Source: Sulfurospirillum sp. (GTDB lineage Bacteria > Campylobacterota > Campylobacteria > Campylobacterales > Arcobacteraceae). Taken from it: 64,000 nt of DNA. Shown here piece by piece: positions 18,502 through 26,832 of this stretch. The notes under the pieces were generated by a model that saw only the letters and a list, made by a program, of their open reading frames with translations, ran no database searches and was not told where the DNA came from. Position numbers and translations under genes: made by a program. Each line of letters opens with the position of its first letter. Position 1 is the first letter of the stretch. The stretch is from NCBI GenBank assembly GCA_030491005.1, contig JAKZMJ010000008.1, positions 62,001-126,000 of the forward strand, written 5' to 3'.

Positions 18502-19671
18502 TTACTTTTTATACTTATTTTTTATTTTATCATACTTGATAATGCTTACATAGTTTGTATGTACATAAGTACCATCACAAAGCCTATACCAAGCATTATT
18601 TATTCTTGAAAGACTAATATACGGTAGTATATAATTTCTTTTAAGTTTCTTATATATTTTTGCTTTTTTTGATGGCTTACTTCTTAGATATATTTTACGA
18701 GTTTTTACAAGTAACAATTTAGTTTTTTGTGAACACTGTTTGATAAAATTATTTGTAATTTTTACTTTTTTATTCATATTCTCGTTTTTATTATTAGAAT
18801 ATTTTATACTAGCACTTTGTATACTCATAGATTTTTTTGGTTTGTACCATTTCATAGGATAAATTTTATCAAGTGATCTTACTTTTTTACTTTTTAATTC
18901 AATAATAAAGTTCTTATTGGTTAATTCATCTTGTAATTCTTTTGTTTTTACCATCCAAACTTGTTTACCCATATTATAGTCTTTTATAAAAGATAATAGC
19001 ACTTTTTCTTCTATGTCTAATACTAATTCATCTGCTTTTGTACTTATCTTGGTGATGATTTTTTTTCCATTTTCAACTTTTGTTATACTTTTTTCATCAA
19101 TAGCCTTTTTTTTCAATTCACCATTATGTAAAAAACCAATAATTTTAATATTTTTACTTGTTACATATTGCACAGAGTATTTTAAACTCTTTTGGGCTTT
19201 TTGATTTTTTTGATAGACTGATACTATTTTAATGAGATCATTTATTTTAATAGAATAATCAGGGTTTTCAAAAATATCAAATTTCAGATTATAACTATTA
19301 TATTTAAAAGTAGCTGGTTTTAATTTTATTACTTTTTTTACTTTTATTATAGGTTTTTTTAATGATAGTTTTTCTTTTAAAAAAAGTTCATTTGTATAAA
19401 TAGCTTCTTTCGCATATTTATCTACAATTTCGTTTTTTGTTAAAACCTTACTTGTAAGTAATGTTTTAGGTATATTTGTTATTTTTATATGCTTACTAGT
19501 TATTAGAATATTTTTCTTAATATTCGTCTTAGCTACATATACTTTTATTAATTCTTGTTTAGAATCAATAGCGTCTTTACTTTGAAAATAAAAATACACT
19601 GATACACCAATTGCCGATAGTAACAATGTACCAAGTACTAGAATAGTTATAAGTTGTTTATTAATGTTCAT
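18502..19671 (-). CDS. CpaB/RcpC-like pilus assembly protein with SH3-like C-terminus
   Basis: The N-terminus has one membrane anchor (about residues 9-28), then a SAF-type domain (about 42-105). The segment KVYVAKTNIKKNILITSKHIKITNIPKTLL matches the CpaB/RcpC layout. A longer beta-rich periplasmic part follows (RcpC domain, about 115-260). After a linker, the last 65 residues (KTRKIYLRSKPSKKAKIYKKLKRNYILP to YVHTNYVSI) read as a bacterial SH3 domain. CpaB proteins act in the periplasm next to the secretin and are thought to contact peptidoglycan. The SH3 end is not standard and may strengthen that contact. It lies 20 bases after tadC. Confidence 0.82.
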   Translation of the reverse strand: MNINKQLITILVLGTLLLSAIGVSVYFYFQSKDAIDSKQELIKVYVAKTNIKKNILITSKHIKITNIPKTLLTSKVLTKNEIVDKYAKEAIYTNELFLKEKLSLKKPIIKVKKVIKLKPATFKYNSYNLKFDIFENPDYSIKINDLIKIVSVYQKNQKAQKSLKYSVQYVTSKNIKIIGFLHNGELKKKAIDEKSITKVENGKKIITKISTKADELVLDIEEKVLLSFIKDYNMGKQVWMVKTKELQDELTNKNFIIELKSKKVRSLDKIYPMKWYKPKKSMSIQSASIKYSNNKNENMNKKVKITNNFIKQCSQKTKLLLVKTRKIYLRSKPSKKAKIYKKLKRNYILPYISLSRINNAWYRLCDGTYVHTNYVSIIKYDKIKNKYKK

Positions 19672-19691
19672 TTGTTTCCTTTAATATTTTA

Positions 19692-20531
19692 TTATACACC
19701 CATACCCAAACGACCTGCCATCATGGGAAAGATAATAAATGCACCTAAAGCAGGCAAGACAAATATAAAAATTACTAACATTAAATACATATTTAATGTG
19801 TTAACCTTACCTTTTACTTCATAAAATTTTTGTTGTCTCATTTCATCAGATTGCTGGGAAAAAATATTTTTAACAGCAAGTCCTGTTTGCTCACTTAAAA
19901 TCAGAAAATCAACTATTTTAGCTAAATTTTCAGAATCTACTCTATTTTTTAAGTTGGTATATGCTTGAATAGTTGGGTAGTTTGTCATTTCATATTCTAA
20001 AACTGATATTTCTTTTATTAACTCTGGATTAATAATATGCTTGGCTTCTAGTGAAACTTGTAAAAAAGCATTTTTTAATCCACCACCAGCTTCAAGTATA
20101 ATATTTACCAAATCTAAAAAAGCACCCAAATCAGTGTCAATTTTTTTTGCTCTTTCTGCTTTTGACATATCTAAAAAAAATTTACCACCAAAAACTATTA
20201 ATACTATTCCTGCAATAATTCCAAGGGAAGCTACTATAAATGAAAAATAATTAATAGCAACTACAGCAATGACTATACCTAATATACCAAAAGACACTCT
20301 ACCTTGAATATATTCAGCATGATTAATTCCTGCTTGAACTAGTGTATTATTGAAATTATTTTTATCATCATTTACATCTATTGCAACTATATTACTTTGT
20401 TCTATTATTTTGTTAGAATCAAGGTTTGATAATAATAAAATTATAGATTTAAGATTATTTTGTTTAAAATAAAAAATAAGTGCAGTAGACATTCCTACAA
20501 TAAGTATTATAATAAAGATAAAAGTAATCAT
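19692..20531 (-). CDS. tadC: Tad inner-membrane platform protein TadC
   Basis: This 279-residue member of the T2SF/GspF family has an N-terminal span, a central pair near residues 85-120 and a C-terminal span ending in LPALGAFIIFPMMAG. The cytoplasmic T2SF core contains LDLVNIILEAGGGLKNAFLQVS and LILSEQTGLAVKNIF. With TadB it forms the platform that couples TadA ATP hydrolysis to pilin extraction from the inner membrane. Its start overlaps tadB by four bases (ATGA), a sign of coupled translation. Confidence 0.92.
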   Translation of the reverse strand: MITFIFIIILIVGMSTALIFYFKQNNLKSIILLLSNLDSNKIIEQSNIVAIDVNDDKNNFNNTLVQAGINHAEYIQGRVSFGILGIVIAVVAINYFSFIVASLGIIAGIVLIVFGGKFFLDMSKAERAKKIDTDLGAFLDLVNIILEAGGGLKNAFLQVSLEAKHIINPELIKEISVLEYEMTNYPTIQAYTNLKNRVDSENLAKIVDFLILSEQTGLAVKNIFSQQSDEMRQQKFYEVKGKVNTLNMYLMLVIFIFVLPALGAFIIFPMMAGRLGMGV

Positions 20532-21460
20532 ACTTTAATCTTTGAAACTAAACTATTAATTAATATACCTAAAGCAACCCACAATACTATAAAGAACATT
20601 TGTATTTGTCCTTCTTGTGAGCCAAAAAAATGCTCATTTAAAACTCCTTGTAAAGAAGAATTAAGCATTTGATAGATAAAAATTACAAGTCCTATTATCA
20701 TATAAGAACCTATTTTAATTTCTTTAGTTGAAGATATAATTTCTTGAGTGATTTCGTGTTGGGAATGTAAGGTTTTTCTTAATTTTTCTAGAGTATTTGA
20801 GAATTTTCCACCTGAGTTTTTTCCTATTGATAATACTAAATAAAAAATTCTAAATTCTTTTGATTCTACAACTTTAAACATCTTTAAAAAAGCTCTATCT
20901 TCTCCTATAATATCTTTTTCGCTAAGATAAATATTAAATGTTTTTCTTGTAAATTCTGATTTTGCAGTAGTTATAGATTTGTACATAGCATGTTCAAAAC
21001 CAACACCACTTCTCATCATACTTGTAACTTTATCTATAATATTTTTCAAACCATTATTAAATTCATTTTGTCTTTTTGAAATCAATTGTTTTATTAGCAA
21101 GTATGGTAAACAAGAAAAAATTATAAAAGATACTGAAGATATAACAATACTTCCAGTTAAAATAAAAAATAAAAAACCAAACCCAAACCCAAAACCTAAG
21201 CAAGATGAGATAAAAATAGTAGTCGCATTTTGCATAGCAAAGCCTGCAAATGCAAGTTGCTTGGTTAACCAAGTGCTATCATCTTTTTCTAAAATATGGG
21301 TATGTTTATTATCATCTATTATACTATCAGAATTTAAATTAAATAATTTTATGATTTTATTGCGTTTTGCAGTTAAAAAGTATTGATAAACTAAAAGTGC
21401 TGATGCTATTAGTACTACAGGAATAATAGTAATAATAAAAAATATACCTGAATCATTCAT
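20528..21460 (-). CDS. tadB: Tad inner-membrane platform protein TadB
   Basis: This 310-residue T2SF/GspF-family protein is paired with TadC. Spans are visible at about 5-25, 90-130 and 255-300. The cytoplasmic core carries NGLKNIIDKVTSMMRSGVGFEHAM and LVLSIGKNSGGKFSNTLEKL. It abuts tadA with no gap and overlaps tadC by four bases. Confidence 0.92.
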   Translation of the reverse strand: MNDSGIFFIITIIPVVLIASALLVYQYFLTAKRNKIIKLFNLNSDSIIDDNKHTHILEKDDSTWLTKQLAFAGFAMQNATTIFISSCLGFGFGFGFLFFILTGSIVISSVSFIIFSCLPYLLIKQLISKRQNEFNNGLKNIIDKVTSMMRSGVGFEHAMYKSITTAKSEFTRKTFNIYLSEKDIIGEDRAFLKMFKVVESKEFRIFYLVLSIGKNSGGKFSNTLEKLRKTLHSQHEITQEIISSTKEIKIGSYMIIGLVIFIYQMLNSSLQGVLNEHFFGSQEGQIQMFFIVLWVALGILINSLVSKIKV

Positions 21461-23053
21461 TTATTGTACTTTATGCACTTGTTGAAAATGAGGAAACTTA
21501 TCAAATAGTTGAGGGTCTTTTTCTAAGAAAATTGACATAAACTCATCTTTCCAACCACACATCTTAGATGGTAAGTCTTTTTGTAATTCTTCTATTAACA
21601 TAGATTTAGGCATTTTGAATTTAGGATTAAAAATTTTTAAATCAATATCAACTCCGAACATATTCATCTGCTTGATTGTTCTTGATGGTGTTGCCATAAC
21701 CTCAAAGCTACCTTTTGTTTTTGACATATCACTAACATCTCTTTGAAATTCAAATATATTACTTAAAGACACGACTGCATTATCTTCAATTCTTTTTTCA
21801 ACTTCAGATATAGTTATGATTTTTCTTGAACCATCTGGGAATCTTACAAGCTGAATGATTATATCAATTGCTGAAACTATTTGAGCTCTAATAAAAGCTA
21901 TACTCGCACTTGGACGTGCTTCTAAATACATATTTTCTATTCTTACTAGGGCTTCTTTTGTATTATCAGCATGTACTGTAGTCATAGAACCTGGATGTCC
22001 TGTATTCATAGCATTTAGCATTACAACTATTTCTGCACCTCTACACTCTCCAACTATTATTCTTCTTGGACTTGATCGTAGTGCTGATCTTAAAAGAAAG
22101 TCCAAAGTAATAGCTCCCTTACCTTCTTCATTTGGCATTCTAGCTTCATATGATCTTATTGAATGACAAGGCATTTGTGGTTGCATTTCTTTTGTATCTT
22201 CAATAACCATTAGTTGTTCGTTCTCATCAATAAATCTAGTAATTGCATTTAAAAATGTAGTTTTCCCACTAGATGTTCCACCTGAGACTATAATATTACA
22301 CTTTCCTTTGGATAATTTTAATAAAAAATATGCCATTTTATAATCCATTTGTTCGGATTCAATTAAAAACTCAAGCAATAAAGGAAGATCATTAAATTTT
22401 CTTATAGTAACACAAGAACCATCATTTGCAGCAATGGGAGGAATTTGTACTTCAACTCTTGAACCATCATTTAACTTACTAGATATAATAGGACGTGCTT
22501 CATCAATCTTTCTATTGTTTTCAGCGAGCATTCTATCTATTGTCTTTCTTAATTCTTCTTCACTTCTAAAAGTAAGAGGAGTTACTAAAGTTTTACCATT
22601 ATAGATAATATCAATATAATCTTTTGTATTTACAATAACATCATTTAAGCCATCTTTTGCAAGCTCAAATAATGCTGAGATTGGACCATATCCAATGATA
22701 TTATGAATTATGAAATCTTTTATTTCTCTTAGTATTTTTTTACTTAAGCTGTTTGTTTGTTTGAAAGATAGTATAAATTCAGGTAAAACATCATCAAGAG
22801 AATTTTTAGTTAATTTTTTATCAGATTTTAAATTTAACATAAAGGTATCATTTATTTCATGAGCTATTTCAAGAAGTTTTTTATTTATGTATATTGAAGG
22901 AAATTGAAGCACAGAATTATTATGATATTCATTTTTATTTTCTTCCACAACAATTGGAGATTTTTCTTTTGAAGTCACTTTTATTTCAAAAGATTGTTGT
23001 TTTATATCTTCTTTATGTTCTTCATCAGTAATAAGCCCTCTTAAATTAGACAT
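21461..23053 (-). CDS. tadA: Tad pilus assembly ATPase TadA (CpaF)
   Basis: This secretion ATPase of the type II/IV superfamily powers Tad pilus assembly. The 530-residue product has a variable N-terminal region (about 1-130). An N-terminal domain follows with GYGPISALFELAKDGLNDVIVN and the arginine-rich RVEVQIPP region. The nucleotide-binding core has Walker A SGGTSSGKTT near residue 265, an Asp box/Walker B segment with RRIIVGECRGAEIV, and the His box MTTVHADN. It overlaps the TadZ stop by one base (TAATG). Confidence 0.95.
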   Translation of the reverse strand: MSNLRGLITDEEHKEDIKQQSFEIKVTSKEKSPIVVEENKNEYHNNSVLQFPSIYINKKLLEIAHEINDTFMLNLKSDKKLTKNSLDDVLPEFILSFKQTNSLSKKILREIKDFIIHNIIGYGPISALFELAKDGLNDVIVNTKDYIDIIYNGKTLVTPLTFRSEEELRKTIDRMLAENNRKIDEARPIISSKLNDGSRVEVQIPPIAANDGSCVTIRKFNDLPLLLEFLIESEQMDYKMAYFLLKLSKGKCNIIVSGGTSSGKTTFLNAITRFIDENEQLMVIEDTKEMQPQMPCHSIRSYEARMPNEEGKGAITLDFLLRSALRSSPRRIIVGECRGAEIVVMLNAMNTGHPGSMTTVHADNTKEALVRIENMYLEARPSASIAFIRAQIVSAIDIIIQLVRFPDGSRKIITISEVEKRIEDNAVVSLSNIFEFQRDVSDMSKTKGSFEVMATPSRTIKQMNMFGVDIDLKIFNPKFKMPKSMLIEELQKDLPSKMCGWKDEFMSIFLEKDPQLFDKFPHFQQVHKVQ

Positions 23054-24645
23054 TATTTCTGTCCTTCATTACTTAGGAATGAGAAAAAACCTTTTTTATT
23101 ATTTGTTACTTCTATAGCTTTGTTAATATATTTTTTACTAACAAGAAGATTGTTCAATCCTTTTACAAATAAAGATGTTTTTGCTATTTGCGAAGCTAAT
23201 TCACAATAATTCCAGCATTTACCTAAAGTTTTATAGTCATTTGGAATCTCATAATTTTCTGTTTCATCATCTTTTGAATTATTCATAATAGCTTTAAAAT
23301 CAGACAAAGATATTTCATTTAAGGAGTCCATTCTATTTATAAGAAAACTAATCTTATCTTTTAAACCTGCTCTTTTTAATAAGGCATAAAATGTCTTTAA
23401 TTTAGATGTATCAGGAAGACTCATCTCGGTTACTATCCAAAGTTCATTCACTAGGTCATAAATAGTACTTTTAAGTGCAGAAGCATCTGAGCGACCAATA
23501 TCAATTACGATATAATTAAAAGTTTCACTAGCTTTTAATAAATATTCAACTATTCTTTTTGCAAAAGTTTCTTGTGTTAAAATATCTACATCTATATGTT
23601 TTTGTATACCTGTTATACTATAAAAATTTTCTCTAACTTTTACAAGTCCTCTTGACAAATTCTTTTTTATGTTAAATTCATTTGAGTTAATCAAGTCAAT
23701 AATACTAGCTGATGGTACAGGATTTTGAGATAAGAACAAGTTACTTATAGCTTTACTAGTAGATAAGTCTACATATAGTACATTTTTACTAGGATTATTA
23801 CTAGCTAGTAAATCAGCTGTATTCATAGCTATCGTTGTAGTTCCTACTCCTCCTGAAATACCTGAAAGAGCTATTATTTTATTGTTTAGTTTGTTTTTAT
23901 TTAATAGTTTATGTTTTGTATTAATAACCATATTTTTAATAAGCTCAGGAGAGAATGTCTCTATACAAACATAGTTTTCAATTAATAATTTACCACAAGT
24001 TAATGATAAAGCATGATCATTTGGACCAATTACGATTACAAATTCATTAAATTCTTCTATGATATGTCTTGTATCTTCAATTAACTTTTCATCTTGAACA
24101 GCATATATTATGATATTCTTAGCATTTTTTAAGTACAAGGTCTTTTTTATTTTTTCTATATCTTCTATTACTCTTATATTTGCATGTAAAAGTATCTCAA
24201 GATTTGATTGTAATTTACTTGCAAACTTTAATGTTGCCTTATCTGATACAATAAATATGTTCAAAGAAGTATTTTGATAAACCAAATCTTTTTCAATCTC
24301 AAATATTCTTCTAAGGTTTAAATTTGCTTTTTTAAGTAAATCTTTTATAATCTTACGATACCAAATTCGCTTGTTAAAAACAATTTTACCAAAAATAATA
24401 TCACGATCTTTTAAAACTATAGCATATTTATTTTGTGTAAAACTCAAATCATCTTCTATGATATCGTGTCCATCTACAGTAAAGCTATATGCAAAGTTAT
24501 TATACTGAAAATCATACTTCATAAATGTTAGCTTATCAATGTTTGATAATAAAACATAAAGTTGTAAAATCTCTACTAAATTTTCTCTTCTTATTTCTAA
24601 AGTCGAAACAATATCTGAGTGGTTTTGATAACTTTTATAATCCAT
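23053..24645 (-). CDS. tadZ: TadZ/CpaE-like atypical MinD-family ATPase
   Basis: TadZ proteins mark the cell site where the Tad apparatus assembles. The N-terminal half (about 1-255) is consistent with the degenerate receiver-like domain of the family. The C-terminal half is a ParA/MinD-type ATPase beginning IIALSGISGGVGTTTIAMN. The P-loop lacks the signature lysine of true MinD proteins (SGGVGTTT instead of KGGVGKT), as is common in TadZ. VLYVDLSTSKAI and YIVIDIGRSDASAL follow at the switch positions. The length of 530 residues is somewhat long for the family. It lies 46 bases after the large pilin-like gene. Confidence 0.85.
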   Translation of the reverse strand: MDYKSYQNHSDIVSTLEIRRENLVEILQLYVLLSNIDKLTFMKYDFQYNNFAYSFTVDGHDIIEDDLSFTQNKYAIVLKDRDIIFGKIVFNKRIWYRKIIKDLLKKANLNLRRIFEIEKDLVYQNTSLNIFIVSDKATLKFASKLQSNLEILLHANIRVIEDIEKIKKTLYLKNAKNIIIYAVQDEKLIEDTRHIIEEFNEFVIVIGPNDHALSLTCGKLLIENYVCIETFSPELIKNMVINTKHKLLNKNKLNNKIIALSGISGGVGTTTIAMNTADLLASNNPSKNVLYVDLSTSKAISNLFLSQNPVPSASIIDLINSNEFNIKKNLSRGLVKVRENFYSITGIQKHIDVDILTQETFAKRIVEYLLKASETFNYIVIDIGRSDASALKSTIYDLVNELWIVTEMSLPDTSKLKTFYALLKRAGLKDKISFLINRMDSLNEISLSDFKAIMNNSKDDETENYEIPNDYKTLGKCWNYCELASQIAKTSLFVKGLNNLLVSKKYINKAIEVTNNKKGFFSFLSNEGQK

Positions 24646-24691
24646 CTTAAAATTTACCTTTATTAAAAATAATATTTTATCATAATATAGC

Positions 24692-25951
24692 TTAAGGACA
24701 TGTATTAGTTCCTAAAAGATATTTTGCTTTTGCTATTTCTTCTTTTTGTAAATATTTATTACTAATTCTAATATCAAATGACATATCAGTATAATCCTTA
24801 TCGTTCTTATAAGCAGAATATTTAGGATTATCAGAATAATTTTCTGTTAATAATACATAATCATTACCTAAATCTTTTTCTCTAGTCATAGTATCTGGAT
24901 GAGTTTTTATAAAATCTTGCCATTTTTTAAAACAATTTTTTTCTCGACAATCTTTATAATAATCTGATACTTTTATGTTTTTCTTTATCCAAAGATAACC
25001 AGCTTCTCGTTGGGCTGAAGTTAATGTGCTTGTATCTCCTGAAAAGACTAGATAAGCATTGTATTCATTTCTAGCAATTTTACGAAAATGACTATTATCT
25101 TGATTGTTTTCATCATAATCAATATTTAGTTTCTCATCTTCAAAAAACACATTAAAATCTTTTTTATTCTTATGTCTTCCAATATATTTTTTACCATTAC
25201 TACCAGTAATTTTATATTTTGCCTGTGTATTTGCACCATTACATAAATTTGTGAGTTCTATTGTACTATTATTATCAATAGCACTTATGGGCTTATTATT
25301 TGAGTTCCCTTTTTTACCGTTTGTAATGAAAAATATTTTAGAGTTTTTATTAAATGACCCTAAATTAATCCCTAACTTTTGTTTTTTATCTGTTAATATA
25401 AGTCTTGGTTTTGGTTTGTTTTTAATACATATTGTTCCATCTGCTCTAGTTCCTGGTTCATAAATACCTACTACATTATATTTCACTGCATCAGGAACAC
25501 CAAGATAGCTAAAATTTTTCTCTTTTGTAACGCTAGTTAAATCTGCCGTATAAGATACAGAGCCTAGGTTAAATTTATTCTTATTTAAAAATCTATACCA
25601 AAAAGTACTACTTTCATATACAGCTGTATTAACTGTTACTGATGTAGGAAGTCCGCTACTAGTATCTGATCGCCACTCTATTGTATAAGCATTATTTGGA
25701 AAAGGTGATTTGTTGGTTAATTTTTTTGTTAGATCTTTAGCTATACACATAGCATCATATGCCATGTTTCCTTCATCTATACTTCTTATATAAATACTAG
25801 CTAAAGAGTTACCAGCATCAAGTGCTAATGTCTTTAAGTTTGTAGCATCATTTTTTACTTTTTGTTCATCAAAAAGTGTAGCTAGGAAAAAAATTAGAAC
25901 CATAAATAAAACAAAACCAAATAACATCTGGTCTACAAAAGCTTTTTTCAT
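24692..25951 (-). CDS. Large pilin-like/TadG-like surface protein
   Basis: I do not recognise the family of the main domain. The 419-residue product has a short leader and a single span (about residues 8-28, from MKKAFVDQMLFGFVLF), then a large extracytoplasmic domain. That domain has several cysteines, including ICIK, KDCREKNCFKKW and a terminal NTCP that could form disulfides. The layout and position fit a TadG-like minor subunit or pilus tip protein. It has its own AAGGAG ribosome site and a candidate promoter in the 114-base gap upstream. Confidence 0.75.
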   Translation of the reverse strand: MKKAFVDQMLFGFVLFMVLIFFLATLFDEQKVKNDATNLKTLALDAGNSLASIYIRSIDEGNMAYDAMCIAKDLTKKLTNKSPFPNNAYTIEWRSDTSSGLPTSVTVNTAVYESSTFWYRFLNKNKFNLGSVSYTADLTSVTKEKNFSYLGVPDAVKYNVVGIYEPGTRADGTICIKNKPKPRLILTDKKQKLGINLGSFNKNSKIFFITNGKKGNSNNKPISAIDNNSTIELTNLCNGANTQAKYKITGSNGKKYIGRHKNKKDFNVFFEDEKLNIDYDENNQDNSHFRKIARNEYNAYLVFSGDTSTLTSAQREAGYLWIKKNIKVSDYYKDCREKNCFKKWQDFIKTHPDTMTREKDLGNDYVLLTENYSDNPKYSAYKNDKDYTDMSFDIRISNKYLQKEEIAKAKYLLGTNTCP

Positions 25952-25993
25952 AAATATCTCCTTGGCATATTGTGATAAACAATAATGTATTTT

Positions 25994-25999
25994 ATTATA
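25994..25999 (-). promoter_or_regulatory. Candidate internal promoter of the Tad locus
   Basis: On the minus strand a perfect TATAAT lies about 42 bases before the start of the large pilin-like gene, in the longest gap inside the locus (114 bases). AAGGAG follows close to the start codon. This may uncouple assembly genes from pilin expression. Confidence 0.4.
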
Positions 26000-26065
26000 A
26001 ATACCTTTTAGTTATTTAATCTTAATTATCCTAAAATATAGCTGAATAAATGCTTAACATCAATG

Positions 26066-26482
26066 CTAAAAGTTAAAAAGTTGTATCAATATAACGCTTA
26101 AGAACATAGCAGGAACCATAGGGGCAGTTCTTCTTTTTAGTATTTTGGTAAAATACAATAAAAAAAGTGTTTGAATAAGACCAGTACTTAGTAAAAAATG
26201 AGGAAATAAAAATGGATTGATATAAAGGGCAACTAACATCATATATTTGATATCACCACCACCTAGTATCATCTTTGGTTTTAACAATAATAAACTTATA
26301 AAAAATACTAAGACCAAAAATGAAAGAAAAAAAGAATAGATATTTAGCATATCTTCTAAAAAGCCAAATAATAATAAAAATATTAATAATAATAAAGCTA
26401 TATTATTCGGACTTATTCTTTTCTTACAATCAAAATAAGATAAAAACATAGAAAAAACATAGAAACTAATATGAAATAACAC
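26066..26482 (-). CDS. tadV: Prepilin peptidase (TadV/CpaA-like)
   Basis: This is an inner-membrane aspartic protease of family A24 that would cleave prepilin leaders. The 138-residue product is the short form without a methylase domain. Both catalytic aspartates are visible: Asp18 in YFDCKKRISPNN and Asp77 in the GGGDIKY (GxGD) motif. About five to six spans are predicted. It lies 26 bases after the pilin gene and is likely co-transcribed with it. Confidence 0.92.
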   Translation of the reverse strand: MLFHISFYVFSMFLSYFDCKKRISPNNIALLLLIFLLLFGFLEDMLNIYSFFLSFLVLVFFISLLLLKPKMILGGGDIKYMMLVALYINPFLFPHFLLSTGLIQTLFLLYFTKILKRRTAPMVPAMFLSVILIQLFNF

Positions 26483-26508
26483 AATAGTTTTATATTCAAT
26501 TCTTACAT

Positions 26509-26706
26509 TTATTTATCTTTAGCACCACTAATTACACTTGCAATTTTAGTTTGAGCTGCCCCTTCCATTGTATTTTTTTGATTATTCATCCAAGTTGAAA
26601 GACCCATAACTCCAGCCACACCAATTACAACTAATAACAAAGTAACCAAGATCTTATCTATAGCACCTTTATCGCTTTTTAATCTTCTTTTAATAAAATC
26701 TAACAT
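26509..26706 (-). CDS. flp: Flp-type major pilin candidate
   Basis: The 65-residue product has a basic leader (MLDFIKRRLKSDKG), one hydrophobic helix (about 17-39, ILVTLLLVVIGVAGVMGL) and a short polar tail, the layout of Flp/class IVb pilins. The family cleavage pattern is G, then XXXXEY; here the likely site is KG/AIDKIL with an acidic residue early in the mature part, so the match is loose. It heads the ten-gene Tad run, with a strong AAGGAG site and its own promoter, as expected for the most abundant product. Confidence 0.78.
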   Translation of the reverse strand: MLDFIKRRLKSDKGAIDKILVTLLLVVIGVAGVMGLSTWMNNQKNTMEGAAQTKIASVISGAKDK

Positions 26707-26737
26707 AATAACTCTCCTTAAAATAATTAATTTAAAA

Positions 26738-26743
26738 ATTGTA
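26738..26743 (-). promoter_or_regulatory. Candidate pilin/Tad operon promoter
   Basis: On the minus strand TATGCTACAAT gives a TACAAT -10 box with an upstream TG, about 32 bases before the pilin start. The surrounding gap to the divergent glycosyltransferase genes is very AT-rich. The pilin ribosome site AAGGAGAG is at 26712-26719. Confidence 0.45.
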
Positions 26744-26832
26744 GCATAAAAATCATAAAATATAATTAAATTTAAAATATATTTTATTTTTTATAATAGA
26801 TACTTTGGTTTTACTTTTTTATAATTGTACTT

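Noticed and set aside
20979-21386. 135-codon plus-strand frame opposite tadB
   Set aside because: It is antisense to a well-supported gene, has no ribosome site, and the product is low-complexity; it is a shadow of the tadB codons.
16518-26706. Reading the locus as type II secretion or type IVa pili
   Set aside because: The mix of TadA-type ATPase, two short T2SF proteins, TadZ, a CpaB-like protein and a tiny Flp-like pilin is specific for Tad; there are no GspG/PilA, PilT or PilQ-type genes.
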